This document shows, one piece after another, positions 29,599-36,144 of a stretch of DNA of 56,211 nucleotides. Position numbers and translations under genes: made by a program. The stretch's first letter is position 1. Every line of letters begins with the position of its first letter. Below the pieces are notes generated by a model. That model ran no database searches. It saw only the letters and a list, made by a program, of their open reading frames with translations, and was not told the DNA's origin. Origin of the DNA: Deltaproteobacteria bacterium PRO3 (GTDB lineage: Bacteria; UBA10199; DSSB01); NCBI GenBank assembly GCA_030263375.1, contig SZOV01000009.1, forward strand, positions 1 to 56,211. Reading direction: 5' to 3'.

Positions 29599-29648
29599 GG
29601 GTCGGCTAGTTTTAGCACCTCATGGTCCGGGCCGAAAATAAAATTGTG

Positions 29649-30761
29649 TCAGGGACACGCGCCCTTGCCATGGGCGCAGGCCATGATCGCGCCGGCCAGG
29701 GCGAAGTCGAATGCCAGTTTGGGCTTGCCCCTTCGCGGGGCGGCAAATTTTCGGTTGTATTCGTCGACGTAGGAGCGCGCCAGGTCGAGCCACCTGCGGG
29801 CGGAGCGTGAGGAATGGCCCTTCGCCGCGCCCTTGGCCAATTTGAAGTTGTCGGCAATGCCGTTGACGAGCGCGGCCTCCAAAATCGCATCGGCCTGCTT
29901 GGCGTCGAAGGGCAGGCTTAACTGAAATTGAGAATTCGCGTTGCTGATCTGGTTTTCCAGATGGCGGAGCCGGTGCCTCACCAACATTGTTTGGCCGCGC
30001 AAGGCGGCTTGGCGGATGTTTTGATAAAGCTGGGAATTTCCGATGATAAAGGCGTTTTCCACCGCCTTGCGCACGAGGATCGGGTTGTAATTAAAATGAA
30101 GCCCAAATTTTAGATTGGCCGCCGGAATCAAGCGCTTCAACTCCCGAAAGCCCGATACGGCCCCAAAGAAGTCGCCCGCCGCGGCCTTGCCGTGGGCGTC
30201 GAGCTCGAGAATGGGAATTCCATTCTGGTAGGCGTCCTTGAGGATGCCGTCGGCGCGAACCTGATCGAAGGGGAGGGGGAAGTTAAATTGGGATTGCAGG
30301 CGCCGGTGGTAGCCGGCCGCATCCTGCAACAGGGCCTCGACTCCATGGATGTCTTGCCCGGCTTGGGCCTTCGCATCGGCATTCTGAAAATTCTCCGCCA
30401 TGCCGGTTTGCAGGCCCGATTCTAGAATGGTGTCCGCCCGAGTTTGAGGGAAGGGCAGCCCAAGCCTCTGCGCCCCGAGCTCGGCCTCTTTCAGACGAAG
30501 TTCCACCATGGGGACATTGCCTAGCTGGGCGTAGGCGGTCGCATCCCGAAGCCCGTTGACCATCGTGGCCGCGTCCGAGAGCAAAATGCCGCTCCAGCCG
30601 GAAGTCCCTAATTCCTGGGTGATTTGATGAAGCTCGGCGGCTTCGCGGGCCGGGGAAAAGGGCTGTCCGGAGGGATCGACGACCGCGTCCACGCCGGGGT
30701 CGAAGAGATTGTTTTGATTGAGGTCTTGGATGACGACGGGACCGATTGGGATGTCGCTCAT
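29649..30761 (-). CDS. Helical repeat protein with ~60-residue units
   Basis: A 370-residue protein with no signal peptide. An N-terminal DLNQNNLFDPGVD (residues 13-25) resembles a dockerin or EF-hand calcium loop. At least four related units start near residues 102, 163, 222 and 283: LPFPQTRADTILESGLQTG, LPFDQVRADGILKDAYQNG, LHFNYNPILVRKAVENAF, LPFDAKQADAILEAALVNG. A GGGGAG ribosome site lies just upstream. I do not recognise the family; a helical solenoid is likely. Confidence 0.68.
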   Translation of the reverse strand: MSDIPIGPVVIQDLNQNNLFDPGVDAVVDPSGQPFSPAREAAELHQITQELGTSGWSGILLSDAATMVNGLRDATAYAQLGNVPMVELRLKEAELGAQRLGLPFPQTRADTILESGLQTGMAENFQNADAKAQAGQDIHGVEALLQDAAGYHRRLQSQFNFPLPFDQVRADGILKDAYQNGIPILELDAHGKAAAGDFFGAVSGFRELKRLIPAANLKFGLHFNYNPILVRKAVENAFIIGNSQLYQNIRQAALRGQTMLVRHRLRHLENQISNANSQFQLSLPFDAKQADAILEAALVNGIADNFKLAKGAAKGHSSRSARRWLDLARSYVDEYNRKFAAPRRGKPKLAFDFALAGAIMACAHGKGACP

Positions 30762-31069
30762 GTGCTCCCCTATCTTCTTGTCCTGACATATCCATCGTCG
30801 GGATGGGGGAATCGTTGCGTAGTGGGTAGAGAGTTAATCTTCGAACGAATCAAAGTCGTCAAAACGGGAGGTATAACTATAAGTGTGAAGAAATTATATT
30901 TTGGTTATGCTTCGGCTAGCTTACCATGACTTAAATGGCGTCTGGATGATTGTATTTGCAGAATTTCTTTTGGTATTAAAGTTTACGCCGGGCAAATTAA
31001 GAAAGCCGTGATTTCGGCATTAATGCTTCCAGCCCTGCTTTGGGCGGCTTGTCTCAAAGGAGAAATGTC
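30762..31069. other. 308-base gap without a gene
   Basis: Separates two divergent genes. It becomes AT-rich between about 30,880 and 31,010 and probably holds both promoters. I see no RNA gene, repeat or convincing hairpin in it. Confidence 0.4.
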
Positions 31070-31555
31070 ATGATGGATCCAGCAAAGAACACGATCTGTC
31101 TTTGGTACAACGGCGACGCCGAGGAGGCGGCGCGATTTTATGCCAAGACCTTCCCCGATTCGTCGGTCGGCGCCGTGCACCGCGCACCGGCGGACTTTCC
31201 GTCGGGGAAGAAGGGGGACGCGTTGACCGTCGAGTTTACCGTGATGGGCATCCCGTGCCTTGGGCTCAACGGCGGACCCGCGTTTAAGCACAGCGAGGCG
31301 TTCTCGTTTCAAGTCGCCACTTCCGACCAGGAGGAAACGGATCGCTACTGGAACGCAATCGTCGGCAACGGCGGCCAGGAGAGCGCGTGCGGCTGGTGCA
31401 AGGACAAATGGGGATTGTCCTGGCAGATTACGCCGATCGTCCTGACGAAAGCGGTCACTAATCCCGATCCCGCCGTCGCCAAGCGCGCGTTCGAGGCGAT
31501 GATGCAGATGAGGAAGATCGACGTCGCGGCGATCGAGGCGGCTTGTCGCGGGTGA
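31070..31555 (+). CDS. VOC-superfamily protein (PhnB/3-dmu-9_3-mt type)
   Basis: A 161-residue protein of the PhnB-like group of the vicinal oxygen chelate superfamily. It shows ICLWYNGDAEEAARFYAKTF near the start, LTVEFTVMGIPCLGLNGGP in the middle and WCKDKWGLSWQITP. Members often lack proven activity. AGGAG at 31058-31062 fixes the ATG at 31070, with a second ATG directly after it. It is the last host gene before the island. Confidence 0.88.
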   Translation: MMDPAKNTICLWYNGDAEEAARFYAKTFPDSSVGAVHRAPADFPSGKKGDALTVEFTVMGIPCLGLNGGPAFKHSEAFSFQVATSDQEETDRYWNAIVGNGGQESACGWCKDKWGLSWQITPIVLTKAVTNPDPAVAKRAFEAMMQMRKIDVAAIEAACRG

Positions 31556-31715
31556 GGAAGATTTCAAAAAAAGCGCTGGATAAAATTGGTACCGGCCTTC
31601 TCAACCGCGAAGGTTTTATCAAGATGAGAAAATAGGGCGGAGTAGTCGGCGCCCTCCCATCATTCCAGGGCGCATTGGATTATCGCATTCGATTTTCGAG
31701 GATTTTTTCCATCGG

Positions 31716-31767
31716 AAAAATGGTGGAGACGAGCGGGATCGAACCGCCGACCTCCTGAATGCCATTC
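31716..31767. repeat. Left attachment repeat (attL), tRNA-Ala 3' fragment
   Basis: Identical over 52 bases to 42,016-42,067. It covers AAAAA plus the last 47 bases of tRNA-Ala as seen on the minus strand, up to the anticodon loop. Sequence diverges immediately after GCCATTC. It cannot fold as a tRNA. Confidence 0.95.
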
Positions 31768-32026
31768 CCCCTGGGAATTTTTCCTTCATTTGGGTGCTTC
31801 TGCTAACTAATTGAAATAACTAACTAATATAGATCTCGTTAATGATGATTTTTGTACAAGAATGGTCATTATGAGGTCAATTTGGGGTCGTTATGGACTC
31901 ATTCGTGGGAGGATTGTGGGATAAAATTGCAGTACAAGGTATAAGAAAATCGCTAAATGTACTGTAAAAGGGCGGCCCGAGCACTCCCTTTCCAATAGGT
32001 GGAGAATCCTATAGAGTTGAGCCGGT
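31768..32026. other. AT-rich left edge of the island without an intact gene
   Basis: No intact gene is seen. Around 31,890-31,975 a frame reads SFVGGLWDK and then runs to a TAA. It resembles the LVGVLWNR near the end of the integrase at the right edge (20 of 25 bases alike at 31,903-31,927 approximately). It may be a remnant of an older integrase end. Confidence 0.4.
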
Positions 32027-32365
32027 ATGTTGAATAAGAACGCCAATCCTCAAATCATACGACTTCGGGAATTATTTGAAAAAAATATTTCCACCCGACA
32101 GGCTTTATCCAAAATCAAAGAACAGTTCGCTCCTTCAGCAACGAAAATAATTTTGGATTTCTCCGATATCGATTTTGTTTCTCGTTCCTTCTCCCACGAG
32201 CTAATCCGCTTTTCTAAATCTTGGGAGAAGCAAATTGAATTCAAAAATTTAAACCCCACCATTCAAGCTTTATTCTCTAAAGTTCAGGCCGCCAAACCAA
32301 CTTCTCGATCGGCTTCGGCCCCGATCAAAATTACTTCATTTGAAGAATCAGCAACGATTTTTTGA
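32027..32365 (+). CDS. STAS-like protein (DUF4325 type)
   Basis: A 112-residue protein, AT-rich in codons. Its core ATKIILDFSDIDFVSRSFSH matches the STAS-like DUF4325 pattern, where a beta strand is followed by F-x-SRSF and a helix. Such domains are usually signalling or antagonist modules that bind a partner protein. The C-terminal 25 residues are Ser/Thr-rich and probably disordered. The likely partner is the HEPN-motif gene 136 bases downstream. Family assignment is from motif memory. Confidence 0.68.
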   Translation: MLNKNANPQIIRLRELFEKNISTRQALSKIKEQFAPSATKIILDFSDIDFVSRSFSHELIRFSKSWEKQIEFKNLNPTIQALFSKVQAAKPTSRSASAPIKITSFEESATIF

Positions 32366-32401
32366 GGCATTTTCCGCATCATTAGGAGCCCGATGTTAAA
32401 A

Positions 32402-32438
32402 TGCACTAAAAAGTGCGTTTTATGCAATTTTTAGTGCA
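32402..32438. terminator. Hairpin between the STAS-like and HEPN-motif genes
   Basis: TGCACTAAAAA (32,402-32,412) and TTTTTAGTGCA (32,428-32,438) are perfect 11-base inverted arms. A smaller nested hairpin GCACT-AAAA-AGTGC ends in GTTTT. It could be a terminator or attenuator that sets the ratio of the two genes, or an operator. Confidence 0.55.
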
Positions 32439-32501
32439 CATCGAAAGTTGTTACCAATTTTCAAGACGACTAGGATAACGCTAAGTGCAAGGGATTTTTT
32501 C

Positions 32502-32948
32502 ATGGAAACTCAAGATTCACAGACACAGGAAAATCAAAAAATATTTGATAAAGCCAAACAATGCTTGCCGGATTTAAAAAATCTTTTTTCGGAAGTTTCC
32601 TCCGAGTGGGGTTATGAGGATGCTATCTATCGCTTTTATCATTACTCCTTTAAAGTTTACGGCATCCAAGCCATGACCGAAAAAATTGTGGAAGGCCTTC
32701 AAAGGCTTGCCCCTCATCGCCCATTGAATTCTGATTTTCAAAAGATCATCAAAGAGGGAACGGGTCATACTTTCGCTTTGTCCCATAATAGGAATTGGTT
32801 GGCCCATACTCGCCCAATGCTTGAGGCCTTTTTTCACGCCCGCTACATGCTGGAAATGATCTGTAAGTACACCGAAGAGTTAGAGGAACCGCCGGACTTG
32901 CTTCCTTCCGGTTGGGCTGCGGTTTTGCATTTGTATAATCTAAGATAA
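32502..32948 (+). CDS. Helical protein with a HEPN-like RNxxxH motif
   Basis: A 148-residue, mostly helical protein with AT-rich codons. It contains SHNRNWLAHTRPM, with Arg97 and His102 in the R-x4-H spacing and an Asn after the Arg, the pattern of HEPN ribonuclease active sites. The motif precedes a long helix, as in HEPN folds. AAGGGA lies about eight bases before the ATG at 32,502. Paired with the STAS-like gene it could be a toxin-like effector; this is inference from one motif and the context. Confidence 0.55.
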   Translation: METQDSQTQENQKIFDKAKQCLPDLKNLFSEVSSEWGYEDAIYRFYHYSFKVYGIQAMTEKIVEGLQRLAPHRPLNSDFQKIIKEGTGHTFALSHNRNWLAHTRPMLEAFFHARYMLEMICKYTEELEEPPDLLPSGWAAVLHLYNLR

Positions 32949-33023
32949 AAACACGCTTTAAATTCGGCCATTTATCATCCAATAAGAAGTTGAAATTTGT
33001 TAACAATTTCAAATTATTAGCAA

Positions 33024-33090
33024 AATAAACTAGAAATGGTACAGCATGAAAAACGAGAAATAGTACGACACAATAAACTAGTAATGGTAC
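33024..33090. repeat. Three 24-base-period direct repeats
   Basis: Units start at 33,024, 33,048 and 33,072. Units one and three read AATAAACTAGAAATGGTAC and AATAAACTAGTAATGGTAC; unit two is diverged but keeps the GAGAAATAGTAC end. They lie just before a start codon. They could be iterons, regulator sites, or the multiple terminal repeats of a lost IS21-like or Mu-like transposon. Confidence 0.8.
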
Positions 33091-33096
33091 GGGCCC

Positions 33097-33645
33097 ATGT
33101 TTCTCCATTGCACCAAAAAGCTGCTCGAACAGCTCAACATGTCGAAGGCCGATCTTGATGACAGTTCGCCTGTTCAACGAATTTTTTCATGGCATGCGCA
33201 TATTGTTTCTATCGCCCGCGGAAAAACGCTGGTCGCAATAAACGATCAGACTTTTTACGCGCTCATCATGCCGCAGTTAAAAAAGAAAAATTTGTTGAAT
33301 TTCGCCTCCGAATTTTATTCGGCCTTATCTGCCAGCCTAAAAAGTGAAGGTTTCAACGGCTCATCGATTGAATTTCTATTCGGCGGGAATATTTCCTACA
33401 CAAAGTCCTATAGCCGCCAAATTTTGGGAATTATCAACGACGCCGTTAAGCACGTACGGTATCATGTTGAAGACCGAGGCGGTTGGGAGCACACCGATAT
33501 CGTTGAGCTTACCAAGAGAATCAATCGTATCCCGTGGCTCGCCGGCACCCGGGATTGCATCTTCGCGATTCAGAAGATTGCCGAGGATCTTAAAATTCTA
33601 GGAAAGGCAGGGGATATTTCCCTTGAACGGGAAAAAGCCTTCTAA
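33097..33645 (+). CDS. DUF6933-like protein
   Basis: A 182-residue protein beginning MFLHCTKKLLEQLNMSKADL. This start resembles the DUF6933 family, whose members begin with a similar CTKKLL segment; the assignment is from memory. Function is unknown. No signal or membrane span is seen. The ATG follows the three 24-base repeats by six bases, so those repeats may control it. GC content is lower than in host genes. Confidence 0.6.
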   Translation: MFLHCTKKLLEQLNMSKADLDDSSPVQRIFSWHAHIVSIARGKTLVAINDQTFYALIMPQLKKKNLLNFASEFYSALSASLKSEGFNGSSIEFLFGGNISYTKSYSRQILGIINDAVKHVRYHVEDRGGWEHTDIVELTKRINRIPWLAGTRDCIFAIQKIAEDLKILGKAGDISLEREKAF

Positions 33646-33688
33646 ACACTTTATCCTTTGTAGAAGGAGCCCCCCAGAGAAGAGGACT

Positions 33689-34891
33689 ATGATCGCAAAG
33701 AAGCCGAAAAAACGTCCCGGCGAATTGGCCACCCAATACAATTCCATTTTGGGGGACATCTCCAGCGTCATCAATGAAGCCAGGAGATCTGCCGCCCGAT
33801 CAGTCAATTGCATCATGACAGCTGCTTATTGGCTGATCGGCAGGCGTATTGTGGAATCCGAACAAAAGGGGGAGAGCCGCGCAGGGTATGGGGAAGAGCT
33901 GCTGGAGCGGTTATCCGCCGATCTCAGTCAGAGTCATGGACGTGGCTTCTCCCGGCAAAACCTCCAGCAAATGAGGCAGTTTTACCTATGTTACCCGCTG
34001 GAACAAATTCGCCAGACACCGTCTGGCGAATTCGGCCCTCCTTCCAATGTAATCATTCGCCAGACAGAGTCTGGCATTTTGCAGACACCGTCTGCAGAAT
34101 CGATCCTTTCCAGTATTTCCATAAAATTTCCGCTCCCCTGGTCGGCCTACGTTCGCTTACTGGGGGTGAAAAACGAATCAGCCCGAAAGTTTTACGAGGC
34201 CGAAGCCCTGCGCGGCGGCTGGTCGGTGCGGCAACTCGACCGGCAGATCAATTCCCAGTTCTATGAACGCACCGCCCTGTCGAAGAACAAGGCCGCCATG
34301 TTGAGTAAGGGGGAAAAGGCTTCGCCTGGGGACCATGTTCTGCCGGAAGAGGAAATCAAGGACCCATTCATGCTGGAATTCCTCGGGCTCAAGGACGAAT
34401 ATTCGGAAACGGATCTGGAAGAGGCGTTGATCCGCCACTTGGAAGCCTTCCTTTTAGAATTGGGCGGCGATTTCTGTTTCATCGGCAGGCAGAGACGCTT
34501 GCGGATCGATGACGAGTGGTATCGTGTGGACCTTTTGTTTTTCCACCGTCGCTTACGATGCCTGGTGATCATTGATCTCAAGATCGGCAAGTTTACCCAT
34601 GCCGATGCCGGGCAAATGCACCTCTATCTCAACTATGCGAGGGAACATTGGGTGCGCGACGGTGAGAATCCGCCCGTCGGGTTGATTCTCTGCGCCCAGA
34701 AAGGCGATGATCTCGCCAAATACGCGTTGGAAGGACTGCCCAATAAGGTCATGGCTTCGGAGTACCGAACAACCCTGCCCGATGAAAAAAGACTTGTCGC
34801 CGAGATTGAGCGGACCCGGGCGGTTCTGGAAGGCAGAAAACCTCCTCCCCTTACAGGTCGAAACTCCGTGAAGAAAAAAGGGAAGCAATGA
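33689..34891 (+). CDS. DUF1016 (YhcG-type) PD-(D/E)XK nuclease
   Basis: A 400-residue protein. The N-terminal DUF1016 DNA-binding-like part (about residues 15-190) shows SAARSVNCIMTAAYWLIGRR and GFSRQNLQQMRQFY. The C-terminal nuclease (about 235-370) has RIDDEWYRVDLLFFHRRLRC with the acidic residue and IDLKIGKF as the DxK motif. YhcG-like proteins occur often in defence islands and near restriction systems, though their target is not settled. AGAGGA precedes the ATG at 33,689. The middle contains three DNA palindromes encoding QTPSG-like repeats. Confidence 0.85.
   Translation: MIAKKPKKRPGELATQYNSILGDISSVINEARRSAARSVNCIMTAAYWLIGRRIVESEQKGESRAGYGEELLERLSADLSQSHGRGFSRQNLQQMRQFYLCYPLEQIRQTPSGEFGPPSNVIIRQTESGILQTPSAESILSSISIKFPLPWSAYVRLLGVKNESARKFYEAEALRGGWSVRQLDRQINSQFYERTALSKNKAAMLSKGEKASPGDHVLPEEEIKDPFMLEFLGLKDEYSETDLEEALIRHLEAFLLELGGDFCFIGRQRRLRIDDEWYRVDLLFFHRRLRCLVIIDLKIGKFTHADAGQMHLYLNYAREHWVRDGENPPVGLILCAQKGDDLAKYALEGLPNKVMASEYRTTLPDEKRLVAEIERTRAVLEGRKPPPLTGRNSVKKKGKQ
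34006..34096. repeat. Three CAGAC-NNN-GTCTG palindromes inside the DUF1016 gene
   Basis: Perfect inverted arms occur at 34,006-34,032 (12-base arms), 34,059-34,075 (7-base arms) and 34,080-34,096 (7-base arms), each with a three-base loop. They encode QTPSG, QTESG and QTPSA in a flexible linker of the protein. Confidence 0.85.
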
Positions 34892-34904
34892 CTTTCTGGC
34901 CTTT

Positions 34905-34931
34905 GGAAAGGGGCCTTTGCGGCCCCTTTCC
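34905..34931 (+). terminator. Hairpin after the DUF1016 gene
   Basis: GGAAAGGGGCC and GGCCCCTTTCC are perfect 11-base arms around TTTGC, 14 bases after the stop codon. The T-run is weak, so it may end transcription poorly or stabilise the mRNA 3' end. Confidence 0.65.
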
Positions 34932-35012
34932 ATTCATACTTTGACAAGGTCCCCAAATTAGGAAAAAATATAGTGTTTCCCCCGGGTAAGGAGCGTTTCT
35001 GAAGGGGAACCC

Positions 35013-35261
35013 ATGGTCCGAGGCAATCAAATCGCGCGCCAATGGGCGGTCATCAAGACATTCGGCGGCCGTTCCAAAGGGATTATCATCGCGGATCTCT
35101 CCAGCAATTTAAAAATAAATTCTTCTCGTATCATTTACGCGGATCTTAATTGTTTTCAGAAAGCTGGAATGCAATTCGATTCAGCTAATTCATTTCAGTG
35201 GTTGGTAACTTTTTTTTCTGCTGCGTCAATTTTTTTAATTAGCTGGCTTATATGCCGCTGA
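35013..35261 (+). pseudogene. Truncated WYL-type transcriptional regulator
   Basis: The first 55 residues, starting MVRGNQIARQWAVIKTF and containing SSRIIYADLNCFQKAGM, look like the N-terminal helix-turn-helix of WYL-domain regulators. Homology stops near residue 56. The rest reads into an AT-rich hydrophobic tail and ends at 82 residues, whereas intact WYL regulators exceed 300. The remaining gene is not found downstream. WYL proteins such as BrxR and CapW control other defence islands, so this may be the relic of a local repressor. Confidence 0.6.
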
Positions 35262-35322
35262 CAAATAGGGAAATTAAGGAATCATTGTCAAATCGTAAGT
35301 TTCATTGGGAGGAACACAAAAG

Positions 35323-36135
35323 TTGGATTACCCCGAATCAGAAATGCCCCTAGCGACCGACCCCGTAAGCCGGGACAACTTTGATGCTCATTGGCTTGAA
35401 GCTGGTGTATCCATCACTTACCCCGACCTCCGGCATCATCCCATGAGAGAGATCAGCGGAAGCCGACCTCGAATTCGAGATTCGCTTTCCCGAGCCATTG
35501 TTGATCACCACGTACATCGCCAGAGAGTCGCGGACCGACTCCAGGCCCTCGGTCATGTGGGCGCGGCAGCATTCTTTCGAACAGAGTTACCTCGCGATGA
35601 CCGTACCCGTAAGGGCAATTTCGGAGAGGTCGTTGCATCTGAGCACTTAATCCAGCGTTACGGCTACGCAATGCCAGTTTTCAAGCTACGCTACCGCGAC
35701 AGCAATCTGGCTATGAGGGGAGAGGACATCGTTGCATTCAAGATCGATAATCAGCAACGGATCACGTGCGTTATCATCGGGGAGGCCAAGACAGTCACTA
35801 CCTACAATGCTGACACGGTACATCGTGCGCACGAGCGATTGCATAAGGCTTATCACCCTCGCCCGATGACGCTTGGGATGCTCGCCGAGATTCTCTACAT
35901 GAATGGGAGCTCGGCCCTCGCTTCCCAAATAGACGATATCGCCATACACCTCGCCAAGGATGACTTTCCCCGGGAGAACTGGATATTCCTGATTTGCCAG
36001 GACTGCCCGGTTGAGCCATTCGCGTGCCTGAATGGCAATGGCAACATCATACCTGACCTTCATTGCGTTAATCTGTCCCTCTCGGACTTGACGAATTTTG
36101 TGAACCACCTATTTGACCATCCCGTTCTGGAGTAG
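35323..36135 (+). CDS. hamA: HamA-like nuclease (DUF1837), Hachiman defence
   Basis: A 270-residue protein with a PD-(D/E)XK-type core: Glu102 in GNFGEVVASEHL, Asp135 in MRGEDIVAF, and Glu154/Lys156 in IIGEAKTV. This order and the size fit DUF1837, the HamA (also AbpA) component of Hachiman-type defence. HamA cuts DNA nonspecifically once released by its helicase partner. TTG 35,323 is chosen with GGGAGG ten bases upstream; a later ATG at 35,344 is possible. The partner starts nine bases after the stop. Confidence 0.82.
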   Translation: MDYPESEMPLATDPVSRDNFDAHWLEAGVSITYPDLRHHPMREISGSRPRIRDSLSRAIVDHHVHRQRVADRLQALGHVGAAAFFRTELPRDDRTRKGNFGEVVASEHLIQRYGYAMPVFKLRYRDSNLAMRGEDIVAFKIDNQQRITCVIIGEAKTVTTYNADTVHRAHERLHKAYHPRPMTLGMLAEILYMNGSSALASQIDDIAIHLAKDDFPRENWIFLICQDCPVEPFACLNGNGNIIPDLHCVNLSLSDLTNFVNHLFDHPVLE

Positions 36136-36144
36136 CACTATCTA

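Noticed and set aside
31721-31767. A second tRNA-Ala gene
   Set aside because: Only the 3' 47 bases match; the D arm and acceptor 5' strand are missing, so it is an attachment-site fragment.
32448-32501. Longer start for the HEPN-motif protein
   Set aside because: The region lies next to a hairpin and lacks a ribosome site; AAGGGA supports the ATG at 32,502.
34941-34974. Promoter TTGACA...TATAGT before the WYL relic
   Set aside because: The spacer is 22 bases, too long for a standard sigma-70 promoter.
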